Source: Melioribacteraceae bacterium
GTDB taxonomy: Bacteria > Bacteroidota > Ignavibacteria > Ignavibacteriales > Melioribacteraceae
Reading direction: 5' to 3'
Assembly (NCBI GenBank): GCA_021740785.1
Contig: JAIOZI010000044.1
Location: 1 to 45,602, forward strand
DNA: 45,602 nucleotides
Notes under the pieces: generated by a model
Database searches by the model: none
Told to the model about the DNA's origin: nothing
Seen by the model: only the letters and a program-made list of their open reading frames with translations
Shown: in pieces, positions 17,430-25,891 of the stretch
Layout: every line of letters starts with the position of its first letter
How positions within the stretch are numbered: the stretch's first letter is position 1
Program-made: the position numbers and the translations under genes

Positions 17430-18887
17430 CTAATCATTATATACACTCTCTCTTTCCTCTTTATTCGGGAAAATGTAACTGAACAAGAAAAATGTAATTG
17501 CCGATACACTGATTCCGAAAATATTTGCATCCAGATCAAGCGGAAGATCAAATGAAGCAGCGATAAGAGTTATTGTTGTTCCTCCTCCGAGCAGCATTGC
17601 CCAAAATGCGGCAATCGAACTGCTTCGCTTCCAGAATAAAGCCCCGATAATCGGAACGAATAAACCCGAGACCATAAACGCATAAGAATAGAGCATCAAC
17701 TCCAAAACATTCTGCATCGAAGTTGCCAACATGATTGCAAATCCACCCAACAGCAATGTTGTGAATTGCGAAATTCTTAAAAATCTTTTGTGGTTTTCCG
17801 TGACCGGAAAAAATCTATCAAGAATATCTGTTATAACATTTCCCGATGCAGCCATTAAACAACTATCGGCAGTAGACATTATTGCTGAGAAATAAGCCGA
17901 CATCATCAATCCCATCAATCCGACCGGGAGGATTGTTCTAAGCAGCATCGGAAGTCCCATCTCGGAATCCATCTCAGCAATTGTTGCAAATCCCAGATAT
18001 GCAAACATTCCATCTTCTGCTGCCACTCGAGAAAATAATCCGAGCATTACACCCATAAAAGCCATTATCGGATATTCGAATATTCCGGCAATGAACCACG
18101 CTCTTTTTGCTTCTTTCTCCGATCTACATGCAAAAATTCTTTGATATAATGTCATCCCGACAAACCAAATCGGGATAATTGTAACTGTCCAATTCACGAG
18201 TGTCTGCCAGCTTACATTTCCCAGGGACATATAATCATCCGGCAATGCTGCGGATATTGCACCGTAACCGCCGATCGCATTATAGGATAACGGAATGCCG
18301 ATAAAAATCAAACCAACCATTAAAATAATCCACTGAACAGTATCAGTATAAATAACTGCCTTTATGCCGCCGAGAAACGTGTAGATTACCACAATTGCTC
18401 CCATAATATATAGAGCGGTATTTAAATTAAGATCCACAAATGATGCCGAAGCAAGTTTAGCTCCCGCAAGAACCTGTGAACTGGTAAATCCAATATATCC
18501 GATTGCTGAAATTATACCTGCTATTAGAGCAACTTTTCCATTATAGAATTTTTCAAAAATTTGCGGAAATGTATAAAGTTCTTTGAAGCTTTTCATTTTG
18601 GTAATTCTCGGAATAAGAAATACCGCGCTTAGCCATGCACCGATTAATCCGGTAAATAACATCCAAGAGCCGGCAAGACCCATAACGAAACCGAGTCCGC
18701 CCAAACCAATAGAAAATCCACCGCCCACATCGGTTGCTACGACCGAAAGTCCTATATGTAAACTGCCCATATTTCTTCCGCCGACATAATAATCATCAGC
18801 ATTTTTATTTTTATGTAAAAAGAAAAACCCGATGCCGAGCATGGTGCACATATATATAACGAAAACAGAAATATCTATCCAATGCAT
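17430..18887 (-). CDS. Sodium:solute symporter (SSS family)
   Basis: A 485-residue inner-membrane transporter with about 13 predicted membrane helices. Early landmarks are NADDYYVGGRNMG and a Gly-rich helix (ATDVGGGFSIGLGGLGF) typical of the sodium:solute symporter family (PutP, PanF, sialic acid and sugar carriers). The substrate cannot be read. The neighbours leave two reasonable options: a sugar, or an amino acid/compatible solute. It begins 29 bases after the racemase gene and ends 45 bases before the PfkB kinase gene, on the same strand, so it is probably in the same transcript. The start lacks a clear ribosome-binding site. Confidence 0.88.
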   Translation of the reverse strand: MHWIDISVFVIYMCTMLGIGFFFLHKNKNADDYYVGGRNMGSLHIGLSVVATDVGGGFSIGLGGLGFVMGLAGSWMLFTGLIGAWLSAVFLIPRITKMKSFKELYTFPQIFEKFYNGKVALIAGIISAIGYIGFTSSQVLAGAKLASASFVDLNLNTALYIMGAIVVIYTFLGGIKAVIYTDTVQWIILMVGLIFIGIPLSYNAIGGYGAISAALPDDYMSLGNVSWQTLVNWTVTIIPIWFVGMTLYQRIFACRSEKEAKRAWFIAGIFEYPIMAFMGVMLGLFSRVAAEDGMFAYLGFATIAEMDSEMGLPMLLRTILPVGLMGLMMSAYFSAIMSTADSCLMAASGNVITDILDRFFPVTENHKRFLRISQFTTLLLGGFAIMLATSMQNVLELMLYSYAFMVSGLFVPIIGALFWKRSSSIAAFWAMLLGGGTTITLIAASFDLPLDLDANIFGISVSAITFFLFSYIFPNKEERESVYND

Positions 18888-18916
18888 AAAATAATTCTAA
18901 GATTTGTGAAAAAAAA

Positions 18917-20005
18917 CTATATTATTTTCTTTGATACATACCTGGAGTTCATGAGACGTGCCGTCGCCATGTAATTGGGGGTAAAATGGATTTGACCGCC
19001 AACTTTATATTTATATTTCTTCTGCCCCAAATCATAAACCGTCATATCTGATGTTGTGCCAAAAAATGTTACGTGTTTATCTTTGGTTGTAATATTATTT
19101 ACGTCCACATCCAATTCACCGAAATCAACAATAGCCCGGTAGGATTCATTATCTTCAACATTTTCAAAATTTCCACCTTCGGCGGTATGACCAATATTTC
19201 CTTCACCAATTTTCCCGTCCGGAATTCTATCTTTCTTTTCTAATTCAAGAATTTCGGCACTGAAATCAAAACCGGTGGTTGAAAGGTTTCTGAATTTTTT
19301 ATTGTTATACGGTGAAGTTCCTAAAAATGCAGTTTCACCTATTCTGAAATGATTAACTCCTGCCGGCAATTTATTTTTCGAAATTAACGGCAGCGTTATT
19401 GAACTGCCGCTTGAAACTAATTCCAGGTTCGTTCCGAACTTTGCATCGATTAACTGTTTATAAAGACTAAGTTGAATCATCTTATCATAGGTAGGTTCAA
19501 TGCCGTACATGCAGCCAAGATTTGTTCCTAAGCCAATTATCTGAATATTCGAAAGATTGAATACCTTTTCGTAAAATGAAAGCACATTATCCCGTACAAC
19601 TCCTTCACGCAATTCTCCCATTTCAATCATTACAATTACCCGGTGTATTTTACCCTGCCGCTTTGCTTCCTTATCAAGAGCCTGGATAACAGTTTCGGAA
19701 CTATTGAGTGAAATGTCCGCATACTGAATAACTTTTTTAACAAGAACCATTGCCGGAGGTTTAATGTACATTGTAACCACACTCGGATTAATTTCTTTTA
19801 TAGTTCTGAGGTTTGAGATCCGGGAATCACCCACGGAATGCAGTTTTTTGATTACCGGGTTGCTCATCAATTTTTCGAGTGTCGGTTTATGTCCGCTTAA
19901 AAGTTTGGTAACCAGTGTGAATTCAATATCGTTTTCGTTCAAGTAATTTGTAAGCTTTGAGATATTATCAATTAATCTGTCGGTATGTACTGTTAGTGTC
20001 GCCAT
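18917..20005 (-). CDS. Alanine/ornithine racemase-like PLP enzyme
   Basis: The 362-residue protein resembles the COG3457 group (ornithine racemase, YhfX-like) of fold-type III PLP enzymes, not classical alanine racemase. The PLP lysine is expected to be Lys34 in LVTKLLSGH. EMGELREGV, GLGTNLGCMYG, SSGSSITLPL, NHFRIGETAFLG and a C-terminal beta domain follow. It would racemise an amino acid. Ornithine is the best-characterised substrate of this group, but others are possible. The stop of the GNAT gene is one base before its ATG, so the two are coupled. Together with the alanine racemase at the operon's other end, this gives two distinct racemases in one transcript. Confidence 0.82.
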   Translation of the reverse strand: MATLTVHTDRLIDNISKLTNYLNENDIEFTLVTKLLSGHKPTLEKLMSNPVIKKLHSVGDSRISNLRTIKEINPSVVTMYIKPPAMVLVKKVIQYADISLNSSETVIQALDKEAKRQGKIHRVIVMIEMGELREGVVRDNVLSFYEKVFNLSNIQIIGLGTNLGCMYGIEPTYDKMIQLSLYKQLIDAKFGTNLELVSSGSSITLPLISKNKLPAGVNHFRIGETAFLGTSPYNNKKFRNLSTTGFDFSAEILELEKKDRIPDGKIGEGNIGHTAEGGNFENVEDNESYRAIVDFGELDVDVNNITTKDKHVTFFGTTSDMTVYDLGQKKYKYKVGGQIHFTPNYMATARLMNSRYVSKKII

Positions 20006-20006
20006 T

Positions 20007-20456
20007 TTATTTATTATCCTGTGTGTATCTCATTTCGGCATATTTATTTGTAAAGCCTAGTCTTTCATATAATCTTTTTGCAGGATTATCATATTCAACA
20101 TGCAGTTTTACATTTCCATCGCAATGTTCAATGGCTTTTTCTACAATTTTTCTTCCCAGACCTTTATTTCGATAAGTTGCGTCAACAGCGACATAAACCA
20201 AAACATGTTCGGGAATATATCCGCCCATTCCCGTATCATTAATAACGAGAGCGCCAACCAATTTATTGTCAAGATGTTCAACTAAAACAAATCCGCCTTT
20301 ACCCGGTTCATCGGAAAATGAATAGTCAATACATTTTTCAATCGCTTCTTTTGAATCTCCGAATCTGTCTAAATGAGTATGCAAAAAGTCTACTAATTCG
20401 CTCTTGTTCGGATTTGTTAATTCATCTAATTTTTCAATTTTTCTTATTTCTAACAT
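20007..20456 (-). CDS. GNAT family N-acetyltransferase
   Basis: A 149-residue protein with the GNAT fold. The acetyl-CoA binding motif is YVAVDATYRNKGLGRKIVEK (RNKGLG as the Q/RxxGxG/A core), followed by LHVEYDNPAKRLYERLGF, the usual motif B ending. It transfers an acetyl group from acetyl-CoA to an amine. The substrate is unknown, but its one-base spacing from an amino-acid racemase points to an amino acid or derived amine. An AGGAGAAAAA site directly precedes the ATG. It is the first gene of the minus-strand operon, whose promoter should lie in 20457-20600. Confidence 0.85.
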   Translation of the reverse strand: MLEIRKIEKLDELTNPNKSELVDFLHTHLDRFGDSKEAIEKCIDYSFSDEPGKGGFVLVEHLDNKLVGALVINDTGMGGYIPEHVLVYVAVDATYRNKGLGRKIVEKAIEHCDGNVKLHVEYDNPAKRLYERLGFTNKYAEMRYTQDNK

Positions 20457-20834
20457 TTTTTCTCCTGATAATTATACTTTTGCTTAACTATAACATTGAT
20501 CATTTTGAATTTGAGGTATATTTAAATGTCTTAAGACCGTAATTTCCGATGGATAAATTTCTATTATCGGGTGAGATTGAGAGGTAATAATATTTGGTAT
20601 TTGCGAAACAATGATGACATAAAATTCAATTGTGATACATTCTCATATAAAATAAAAAATTTTGACTATTTTGCAAGTTTTTTGCCGTTTTTTCTATATA
20701 GATTTGGTTAAACTCATGCAATATTTATAGATGAATATCTGAATGAATGATTTAGATTTTATATAGAGTGGTAATTACTGATATGAAAGTGAATATTATA
20801 AATATGCTAATCCACGTTTAAAGAATTTTCATGC
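20457..20834. other. Intergenic region between divergent-end units, no gene seen
   Basis: An AT-rich stretch upstream of the minus-strand operon and downstream of the sigma-factor gene. It should contain the promoter of the GNAT-to-alr operon near its left end. I could not pick a convincing -35/-10 pair. No frame longer than a few codons with a ribosome-binding site was found. Confidence 0.5.
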
Positions 20835-20835
20835 A

Positions 20836-20864
20836 AAATAAAAACCCCGGCAAAAACCGGGGTC
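20836..20864 (-). terminator. Rho-independent terminator of the sigma-factor gene
   Basis: On the minus strand ACCCCGG, loop TTTTTG, CCGGGGT is followed by TTTTATTTT. The 7-bp stem occupies 20844-20850 and 20857-20863. It lies 17 bases beyond the sigma-factor stop codon, on the correct strand. Confidence 0.9.
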
Positions 20865-20880
20865 TGTGGAAATATTAAGA

Positions 20881-21738
20881 TCAGCCTAAATAAGGTCTCA
20901 AGCTTTCGCTCCGGGAAACATGTCTCAATCTTCGAATAGCTTTGTCCTTTATTTGTCTCACTCGTTCACGGGTAAGGTTAAATCTTTCGCCGATTTCTTC
21001 AAGTGTTAGTGATCTCTCTCTACCAATACCAAAGTACAATTCAATCACGCTGGCTTCTTTTTCGTTAAGTGTAGCCATAACACTTTTAATGTCATTTTTT
21101 AGCGATTCGGACATAAGTGTTTCGTCAGGATGAGAATTTTCCGCATCGGGAATAACATCTTTAAGATTTCTTTTTTCATCACTGCTGCTAATCGGGGCTT
21201 CCATCGAAACATGTCTGCCAGCCATTTTAAGAGTATCTGCAATTTCTTCGGCATCAAGATCAAGTTCATCGGCAAGTTCCTGTGCATTAGGTTCACGACC
21301 GAAATCCTGTTCCAATGCACTGTAAGCTTTACCAATTTTACTTAATGTACCAACACGGTTAAGTGGTAAACGTACAACTCTTGATTGCTCAGCCAATGCC
21401 TGCAGTATTGATTGGCGAATCCACCAAACTGCATAAGAGATAAACTTAAATCCTCTAGTTTCATCAAATTTATGCGCTGCTTTTATTAATCCAAGATTTC
21501 CTTCGCTTATTAAATCAACCAACGACAATCCTTGGTTCTGATACTGTTTAGCTACACTGACTACGAAACGTAAATTTGCCCGAACTAATTTATTGAGCGC
21601 AAATTCATCACCCTTTTTTATTTTTTTTGCTAATTCAATCTCCATTTCAGGAGTTATTAGGTCAACCTTTCCAATTTCCTGTAAATACTTGTCTAAAGAT
21701 TTGCTTTCCCTATTCGTGAACTGCTTGGTTATCTTCAA
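20881..21738 (-). CDS. rpoD: Primary (housekeeping) RNA polymerase sigma factor, short Bacteroidota type
   Basis: The 285-residue sigma-70 has all conserved regions. Region 1.2 is [10 protein letters not shown]. Region 2 has [30 protein letters not shown] and [22 protein letters not shown] for -10 recognition and melting. Region 3 follows. Region 4 has [21 protein letters not shown] for -35 recognition. It lacks the long region 1.1 and non-conserved insert of proteobacterial RpoD, as in Bacteroidota and Chlorobi. The start is TTG. GAGGTGA, a near-perfect match to the anti-Shine-Dalgarno, ends three bases before it, and an in-frame TGA blocks extension. Relatives usually begin M-R-Q-L-K-I-T-K. 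Here the Leu codon itself appears to be the initiator. The gene is monocistronic with its own terminator. Confidence 0.95.
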   Translation of the reverse strand: MKITKQFTNRESKSLDKYLQEIGKVDLITPEMEIELAKKIKKGDEFALNKLVRANLRFVVSVAKQYQNQGLSLVDLISEGNLGLIKAAHKFDETRGFKFISYAVWWIRQSILQALAEQSRVVRLPLNRVGTLSKIGKAYSALEQDFGREPNAQELADELDLDAEEIADTLKMAGRHVSMEAPISSSDEKRNLKDVIPDAENSHPDETLMSESLKNDIKSVMATLNEKEASVIELYFGIGRERSLTLEEIGERFNLTRERVRQIKDKAIRRLRHVSRSESLRPYLG

Positions 21739-22074
21739 TCCTCACCTCGTTGTTTATTATTCTCTACTTCTAAAAATTTCAAAGTCATATTTGTTCCATT
21801 AAAATGGGACAAAAATTTAGTTGCTTTAGGAATTAACAGTTGAAGTATCCGAAATGAAATTTCGAAACCACTTTTTTCTGAAAAAGCAATGATAATATAT
21901 TTTTTGAATTTGTCAAGCGCTTTAATTGATTTTTATAAATTAGATGTTGATTTCGCTGTAATGGTTCTAAAAAAACAGAAAATATTTTTAGATATTTTTG
22001 CGTTTTTGAACTAAATTAAATAAGAGGAATTTGTATTTTGACTGTTGGCTTACTTCAAGAGCAGGAGCAAATGA
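21739..22074. other. Divergent intergenic region between rpoD and the TonB-dependent receptor
   Basis: About 336 bases that must hold the promoters of two divergent genes. A near-palindrome at 21793-21810 is listed separately. On the plus strand, TATTTTTG at 21993-22000 resembles the Bacteroidota -7 element (TAnnTTTG), but no matching -33 element was seen. No gene was found. Confidence 0.45.
21793..21810. promoter_or_regulatory. Near-palindromic site upstream of rpoD, possible operator
   Basis: GTTCCATT, two-base spacer AA, AATGGGAC: the arms pair at seven of eight positions. It sits about 55-72 bases before the TTG start of the sigma-factor gene, where a promoter would be expected. It could be a regulator binding site or a leader hairpin. 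No regulator is identified. Confidence 0.35.
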
Positions 22075-24525
22075 ATGAAACTAAGAATTTGGCTTAAATT
22101 TGTTTCTCTATTATTGTTCATAATTTTTCAGATTATTACTGCCCAGAATTACACCGGGAATTTGGAAGGAGTTGTTTGTAATGAAAACAACGTTCCTCTG
22201 GAAGGTGTGACAATTCATATCGAAAATATTAATACTAAACAAACAAGAGAAGGATTAACAAATTCTTCCGGCAAATTTATACTAGTTGAACTTCCTGCCG
22301 GAGATTATAGATTCCGAACATCAGCGGAATTTTATCAATCACTAATAATCGAATTCCTTTCAATTCATATAGGGAAAACAACTTCACTTGGAAAATTGAA
22401 CATAAATCCGCTGGCTTATGAAACCGAACCCATTCTTGTTACTTCAGAACAAAATTTGATCGATCCTGCATCAAGTAAGCTGGGAATAAACCTGAATAAA
22501 AATATTTTCAACAACCTTCCTGTTGACCGTGAATTTCAATCCGTTACTTATTTAATATCCCAAGCAAACAAAAGCTATTACGGTGATCAGGTAAACATTT
22601 CAGGAAGCACCGGATTAGAAAACGCATATTTCATAGATGGAATAAATGTTACCGATCCCGTTGACGCTGCAACGAGTATAAAATTACCGTACAATTTCAT
22701 AACGGAAATTGAAGTGATAACCGGCGGTTATATGGCTGAGTACGGACGTTCCATAGGCGGAATCATTAACGTAATCACGCCCTCAGGTGGAAATGAATTT
22801 GAAGCTGATGTCTTTTCATTCTTCACCAACAATGATCTGGGCGGTGAAGGTAAAACGGGAATTCGCAACGCTTCAATTTCACATTTCCGGGATTATGATT
22901 TCGGCGGGTCAGTCAGTGGTCCGATTATTAATGATAAGCTATGGTTTTTTACAGCTTATAATCCAAAATTTCAACAAAGTATCTATTCAATAAGTGGAAT
23001 TGGAAATCTGAAATCATCAGTAACTTCACATTTGTTTGCCGCCAAAATCACATGGCATGCTGCCAAAAACACATCGGCTATCTTGAACATATTCGGAGAT
23101 CCGACAATACGGCACGATATTGATGAGTTAACGGAAGGAACTTTTAAAAACAAAGATTTGCTGATGCAAAAACGTATAATGGGTGGAATAAATTCATCGC
23201 TGAAGATAAAACACATCATTAATAATAATATTTTTCTAGAATCAACTTTATCATATTTGAATCAGAAAGAAACCGGCGAGCCCGAAACCGAAACCGGTAG
23301 AACACAGGGAGTATTTGCTGATCTAACTCAAGAATCCCTTTCCGGCGGAAGAGGTTATGTACAAAACGACAGTTATTACAGAACTTCCGCAAATGCTGCC
23401 GCAACTTTTCTTTTTTCTGATCATATCATTAAAGGCGGAATTGAGTTTGAGGACAATGGATATAATATTGAATTGAGAAATAACTTTCCTCTCAGCGTTA
23501 TTTTGAAGATTGCACCTTCGGTTTATATCTCGCCGTATATGAATTTTACGGGTAAAGTTAATAACAAAATTCTGTCGGCATATCTGCAGGACTCATGGTC
23601 GATTTCAAACCGGCTATTAATTAATGCCGGTCTGAGATGGGAAGAACAATATTTTTATGATTACAATGGGAAAAATGTACAAACCCTCGCAAATCAATTT
23701 CAACCGAGAATTGGTTTTGTGTACCAGCCTTTTGATTTGGGAAATTATAAATTCAGCGGTTCCTACGGGAGATTTTATGAGCAAATTCCATCAAGATTTG
23801 TTGGAATGAATTACATCAATAAAGTTGATTACCAGGTAATCTTCTTTGAAGACCCGAGGACGGGAAATGTAGAAGGAGACACTACTGATTTTTCGGCAGG
23901 CCCTCAGCAAAATATTCCCGGGTTGAAAGGCGAGTTCTACGATGAATTCACTCTCGGTTACGAACAAAATATTTTTAAGGATTTTGTCTTCGGTATTAAA
24001 GCTATCTACAGACAAATGGGAGAAGTACTCGATGACTTTATTGATCTTGAAAGGGGAAGATATATAATCGGGAATCCCGGCAAAGGAGACATTGATTTTA
24101 TTCCTAAACTCAATCGAAAATATCAGGCAGTTGAATTTACAATACGCAAACTATCCGGGGATGATTACAACCTCACTGCATCTTATGTTCTCTCAAGGAA
24201 CTACGGGAATTATACCGGAATTTTTAATCAGGATATCGGAGATTTTCTTCCAAACGCAAATCAAATTCCCGATTTACCTGAGCAAGTTAAAAACAGTGAG
24301 GGGCTGCTGCCGAACGACCGGACACACGTTTTTAAGTTTGCCGGTTTTTATAAATTCGATTTCGGATTAGTTTGCGGTACCAGTATCGTCTACCAAAGCG
24401 GTACCCCTCTAAGCGAATTTGGAGTTGATCCATACGGGTTACTTCTTCCCGTGTTTATTAATCAGAGAGGAACTGCCGGAAGAACACCTGCGCTTTTTGA
24501 TATGAATTTGCGGTTAAAAATATGA
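22075..24525 (+). CDS. TonB-dependent receptor with carboxypeptidase-like domain, frameshifted near the C terminus
   Basis: An outer-membrane receptor. A signal peptide (residues 1-24, cleaved near TAQ) is followed by a carboxypeptidase-regulatory-like beta domain (about 26-95), and a plug domain (about 140-245: QVNISGSTGLENAYFIDGIN, then GGYMAEYGRSIGGIINVITPSG). A long beta-barrel region completes it. Such receptors import large or scarce nutrients using TonB energy. The substrate is unknown. The frame ends at a TGA 11 codons after RGTAGRTPALF, which is not a natural barrel end. Dropping one base from the A5 run at 24516-24520 restores a frame that runs on to 24739 and completes the barrel, giving 887 residues. 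The ATG has GCAGGAG upstream. No SusD-like partner is adjacent. Confidence 0.88.
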   Translation: MKLRIWLKFVSLLLFIIFQIITAQNYTGNLEGVVCNENNVPLEGVTIHIENINTKQTREGLTNSSGKFILVELPAGDYRFRTSAEFYQSLIIEFLSIHIGKTTSLGKLNINPLAYETEPILVTSEQNLIDPASSKLGINLNKNIFNNLPVDREFQSVTYLISQANKSYYGDQVNISGSTGLENAYFIDGINVTDPVDAATSIKLPYNFITEIEVITGGYMAEYGRSIGGIINVITPSGGNEFEADVFSFFTNNDLGGEGKTGIRNASISHFRDYDFGGSVSGPIINDKLWFFTAYNPKFQQSIYSISGIGNLKSSVTSHLFAAKITWHAAKNTSAILNIFGDPTIRHDIDELTEGTFKNKDLLMQKRIMGGINSSLKIKHIINNNIFLESTLSYLNQKETGEPETETGRTQGVFADLTQESLSGGRGYVQNDSYYRTSANAAATFLFSDHIIKGGIEFEDNGYNIELRNNFPLSVILKIAPSVYISPYMNFTGKVNNKILSAYLQDSWSISNRLLINAGLRWEEQYFYDYNGKNVQTLANQFQPRIGFVYQPFDLGNYKFSGSYGRFYEQIPSRFVGMNYINKVDYQVIFFEDPRTGNVEGDTTDFSAGPQQNIPGLKGEFYDEFTLGYEQNIFKDFVFGIKAIYRQMGEVLDDFIDLERGRYIIGNPGKGDIDFIPKLNRKYQAVEFTIRKLSGDDYNLTASYVLSRNYGNYTGIFNQDIGDFLPNANQIPDLPEQVKNSEGLLPNDRTHVFKFAGFYKFDFGLVCGTSIVYQSGTPLSEFGVDPYGLLLPVFINQRGTAGRTPALFDMNLRLKI

Positions 24526-24739
24526 TATCGGAATTATTATGAACTGGCAAGGAAGGTTTAATCTTATACTGGATATAAATCATCTTATAAATAACCGAAC
24601 GGCTGTCTTGTTTGATCAACAGCATTACCTTGATGTTAGTCCGGAAGGTAATAATTTATCACCGAACCCGTCATACGGAAATGCTACAAGATATTTAACT
24701 CCCAGAACATTCCGCCTGGGAGTTGAAATTGATTTGTAA
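24518..24739 (+). pseudogene. Out-of-frame C-terminal barrel segment of the TonB-dependent receptor
   Basis: After the premature TGA (24523-24525), the +1 frame continues as YDIGIIMNWQGRFNLILDIN, then LINNRTAVLFD, and ends TFRLGVEIDL. These are the last two or three beta strands expected of this receptor family. An ATG at 24539 makes a nominal 66-codon frame, but it has no ribosome-binding site and is best read as the displaced tail of the receptor. Confidence 0.8.
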
Positions 24740-24749
24740 ATTTTATGAT

Positions 24750-25199
24750 TTACTTTTCAGTCTTCACAAAACCCGCAAGATTGCAATGACCGCCAAGCAG
24801 CCAAACATCATTTTGCAAATGCCAAATAGTCATTCTATATGCTTCTTTAATTTTGTGACCGGCTAACTCTTCCTGTGAAGTCACTTTGTAGGTTACCATT
24901 ATTGTATTGCCGATTCTCGATTCAACAAAATCAGTCAATTCATATTCGCCGAGTTTAATACCTTTAATCAATTCGATTTCTTCTGGTTTGTGTCGTGTGC
25001 CATCCGGGTGTAATGATAAAAATCCATCTGCAATTCTATCGGCAAAGGATTCTATGGTACCATCTTTAATAACTTCCCAGAATTCATTTGTTAACTTTTC
25101 ACCAAGCTTCGAGCCGCTATCTTGCGCTGTTACTTTTTCATTTACCGAAAAGAAGAACAATAAACATAATGCCATTACTGACAATATTAACTTTTTCAT
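24750..25199 (-). CDS. Small secreted NTF2-like (DUF4440-type) protein
   Basis: I set the start at the ATG at 25199, which gives a 149-residue protein with a signal peptide (MKKLILSVMALCLLFFFSV, cleavage near VTAQD) and a CCGGAG site upstream. Longer frames to 25280 would put 27 unlikely residues before the signal. The mature part has the NTF2/SnoaL-like layout: an N-terminal helix EKLTNEFWEVIKDGTIESFADRIAD, then strands including FLSLHPDG, NTIMVTYKV and DVWLLGGHCNLAGF. The fold is used for ligand binding or small enzymatic roles. The function is unknown. It is convergent with the TonB-dependent receptor, with ten bases between the stop codons. Confidence 0.72.
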   Translation of the reverse strand: MKKLILSVMALCLLFFFSVNEKVTAQDSGSKLGEKLTNEFWEVIKDGTIESFADRIADGFLSLHPDGTRHKPEEIELIKGIKLGEYELTDFVESRIGNTIMVTYKVTSQEELAGHKIKEAYRMTIWHLQNDVWLLGGHCNLAGFVKTEK

Positions 25200-25280
25200 T
25201 TTTGACTCCGGTTTAATTTTGTTATAAAGAACAACTTTATAAATATATACAAACTTTGCAGAAGTACAATAATTAAACAC

Positions 25281-25407
25281 GGATTTTCCATTGGAAAATC
25301 TGCCCTTCGGGCCGACAATTTGTTAGTTAAGAAGTATCATATACTTAACCATATTTAAATTTTGGAATTCATTATATAAGTAAAATACTTTTCTTACAAA
25401 TTGTCGG
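25281..25407. repeat. Cluster of palindromes and a 12-bp inverted repeat
   Basis: GATTTTCCATTGGAAAATC near 25282-25300 is palindromic apart from its centre, and GCCCTTCGGGC follows at once. CCGACAATTTGT at 25312-25323 is matched by its exact reverse complement at 25396-25407. The similarity extends inward (AAGAAGTA against AAGAAAAGTA). The 72-base interior is AT-rich with no frame. It resembles a small non-autonomous repeat or the remnant of one. Confidence 0.55.
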
Positions 25408-25660
25408 GAGTAATTCCGCAACATAAAGTGTTTTTAGTTAAACATTTTATGAGCGGCAAGCGGTAAAAAAAATCATTTTCAATTAATTTTTTCGGTTAAA
25501 TACAAACTGATGATATGAAAATGGGTTGAAGCTTCTTGCTCGTCAGAATATTCTATAATAATTAGGTTTCCTAAAAAGGATTTGAAATCGTAAATTGTAC
25601 ATAGTTTTATTAGAATTTGTTTACATAAGCAGTTAAGATAATTCTCTCTGCCAATACGGG

Positions 25661-25847
25661 CAATGCTGTCAACTTAAGATAAAAAATGTGGCTAAAGCCA
25701 ACTTGGGTTTAATTTTTTAGTCCCGTTGCCTAAAGGCAAACGGCTATTATAGTTTTATATAGCCGTTCGCTTTAGCGAACGGATTAAATATCCGGAAAAT
25801 CATTCGGCTTTAGCCGCATTCTTAGGTGTACTAAGTTGACAGTATTG
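25661..25847. mobile_element. 187-bp MITE-like element with terminal inverted repeats and symmetric hairpins
   Basis: CAATGCTGTCAACTTA (25661-25676) is matched by TAAGTTGACAGTATTG (25832-25847), 15 of 16 positions pairing. Inside, TGGCTAAAGCCA (25689-25700) mirrors CGGCTTTAGCCG (25805-25816). CCGTTGCCTAAAGGCAAACGG mirrors, as one hairpin of 21 bases split here as CCGTTGCCTAAAGG and CAAACGG, the CCGTTCGCTTTAGCGAACGG hairpin. AACGGCTAT (25739-25747) pairs with ATAGCCGTT (25759-25767) at the centre. All symmetry axes fall near 25753. No protein is encoded. The right end is 45 bases before mfd. Confidence 0.6.
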
Positions 25848-25891
25848 CGGCGCCGGTAGCAGGGATACTCTGTTTATTTTAAAGGAATAGA

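Noticed and set aside
22787-22993. Frames internal to the TonB-dependent receptor on both strands
   Set aside because: They are out-of-frame shadows. The receptor frame is continuous through this region.
25200-25280. 27-residue N-terminal extension of the NTF2-like protein
   Set aside because: The extension precedes a complete signal peptide, and the ATG at 25199 has its own ribosome-binding site.
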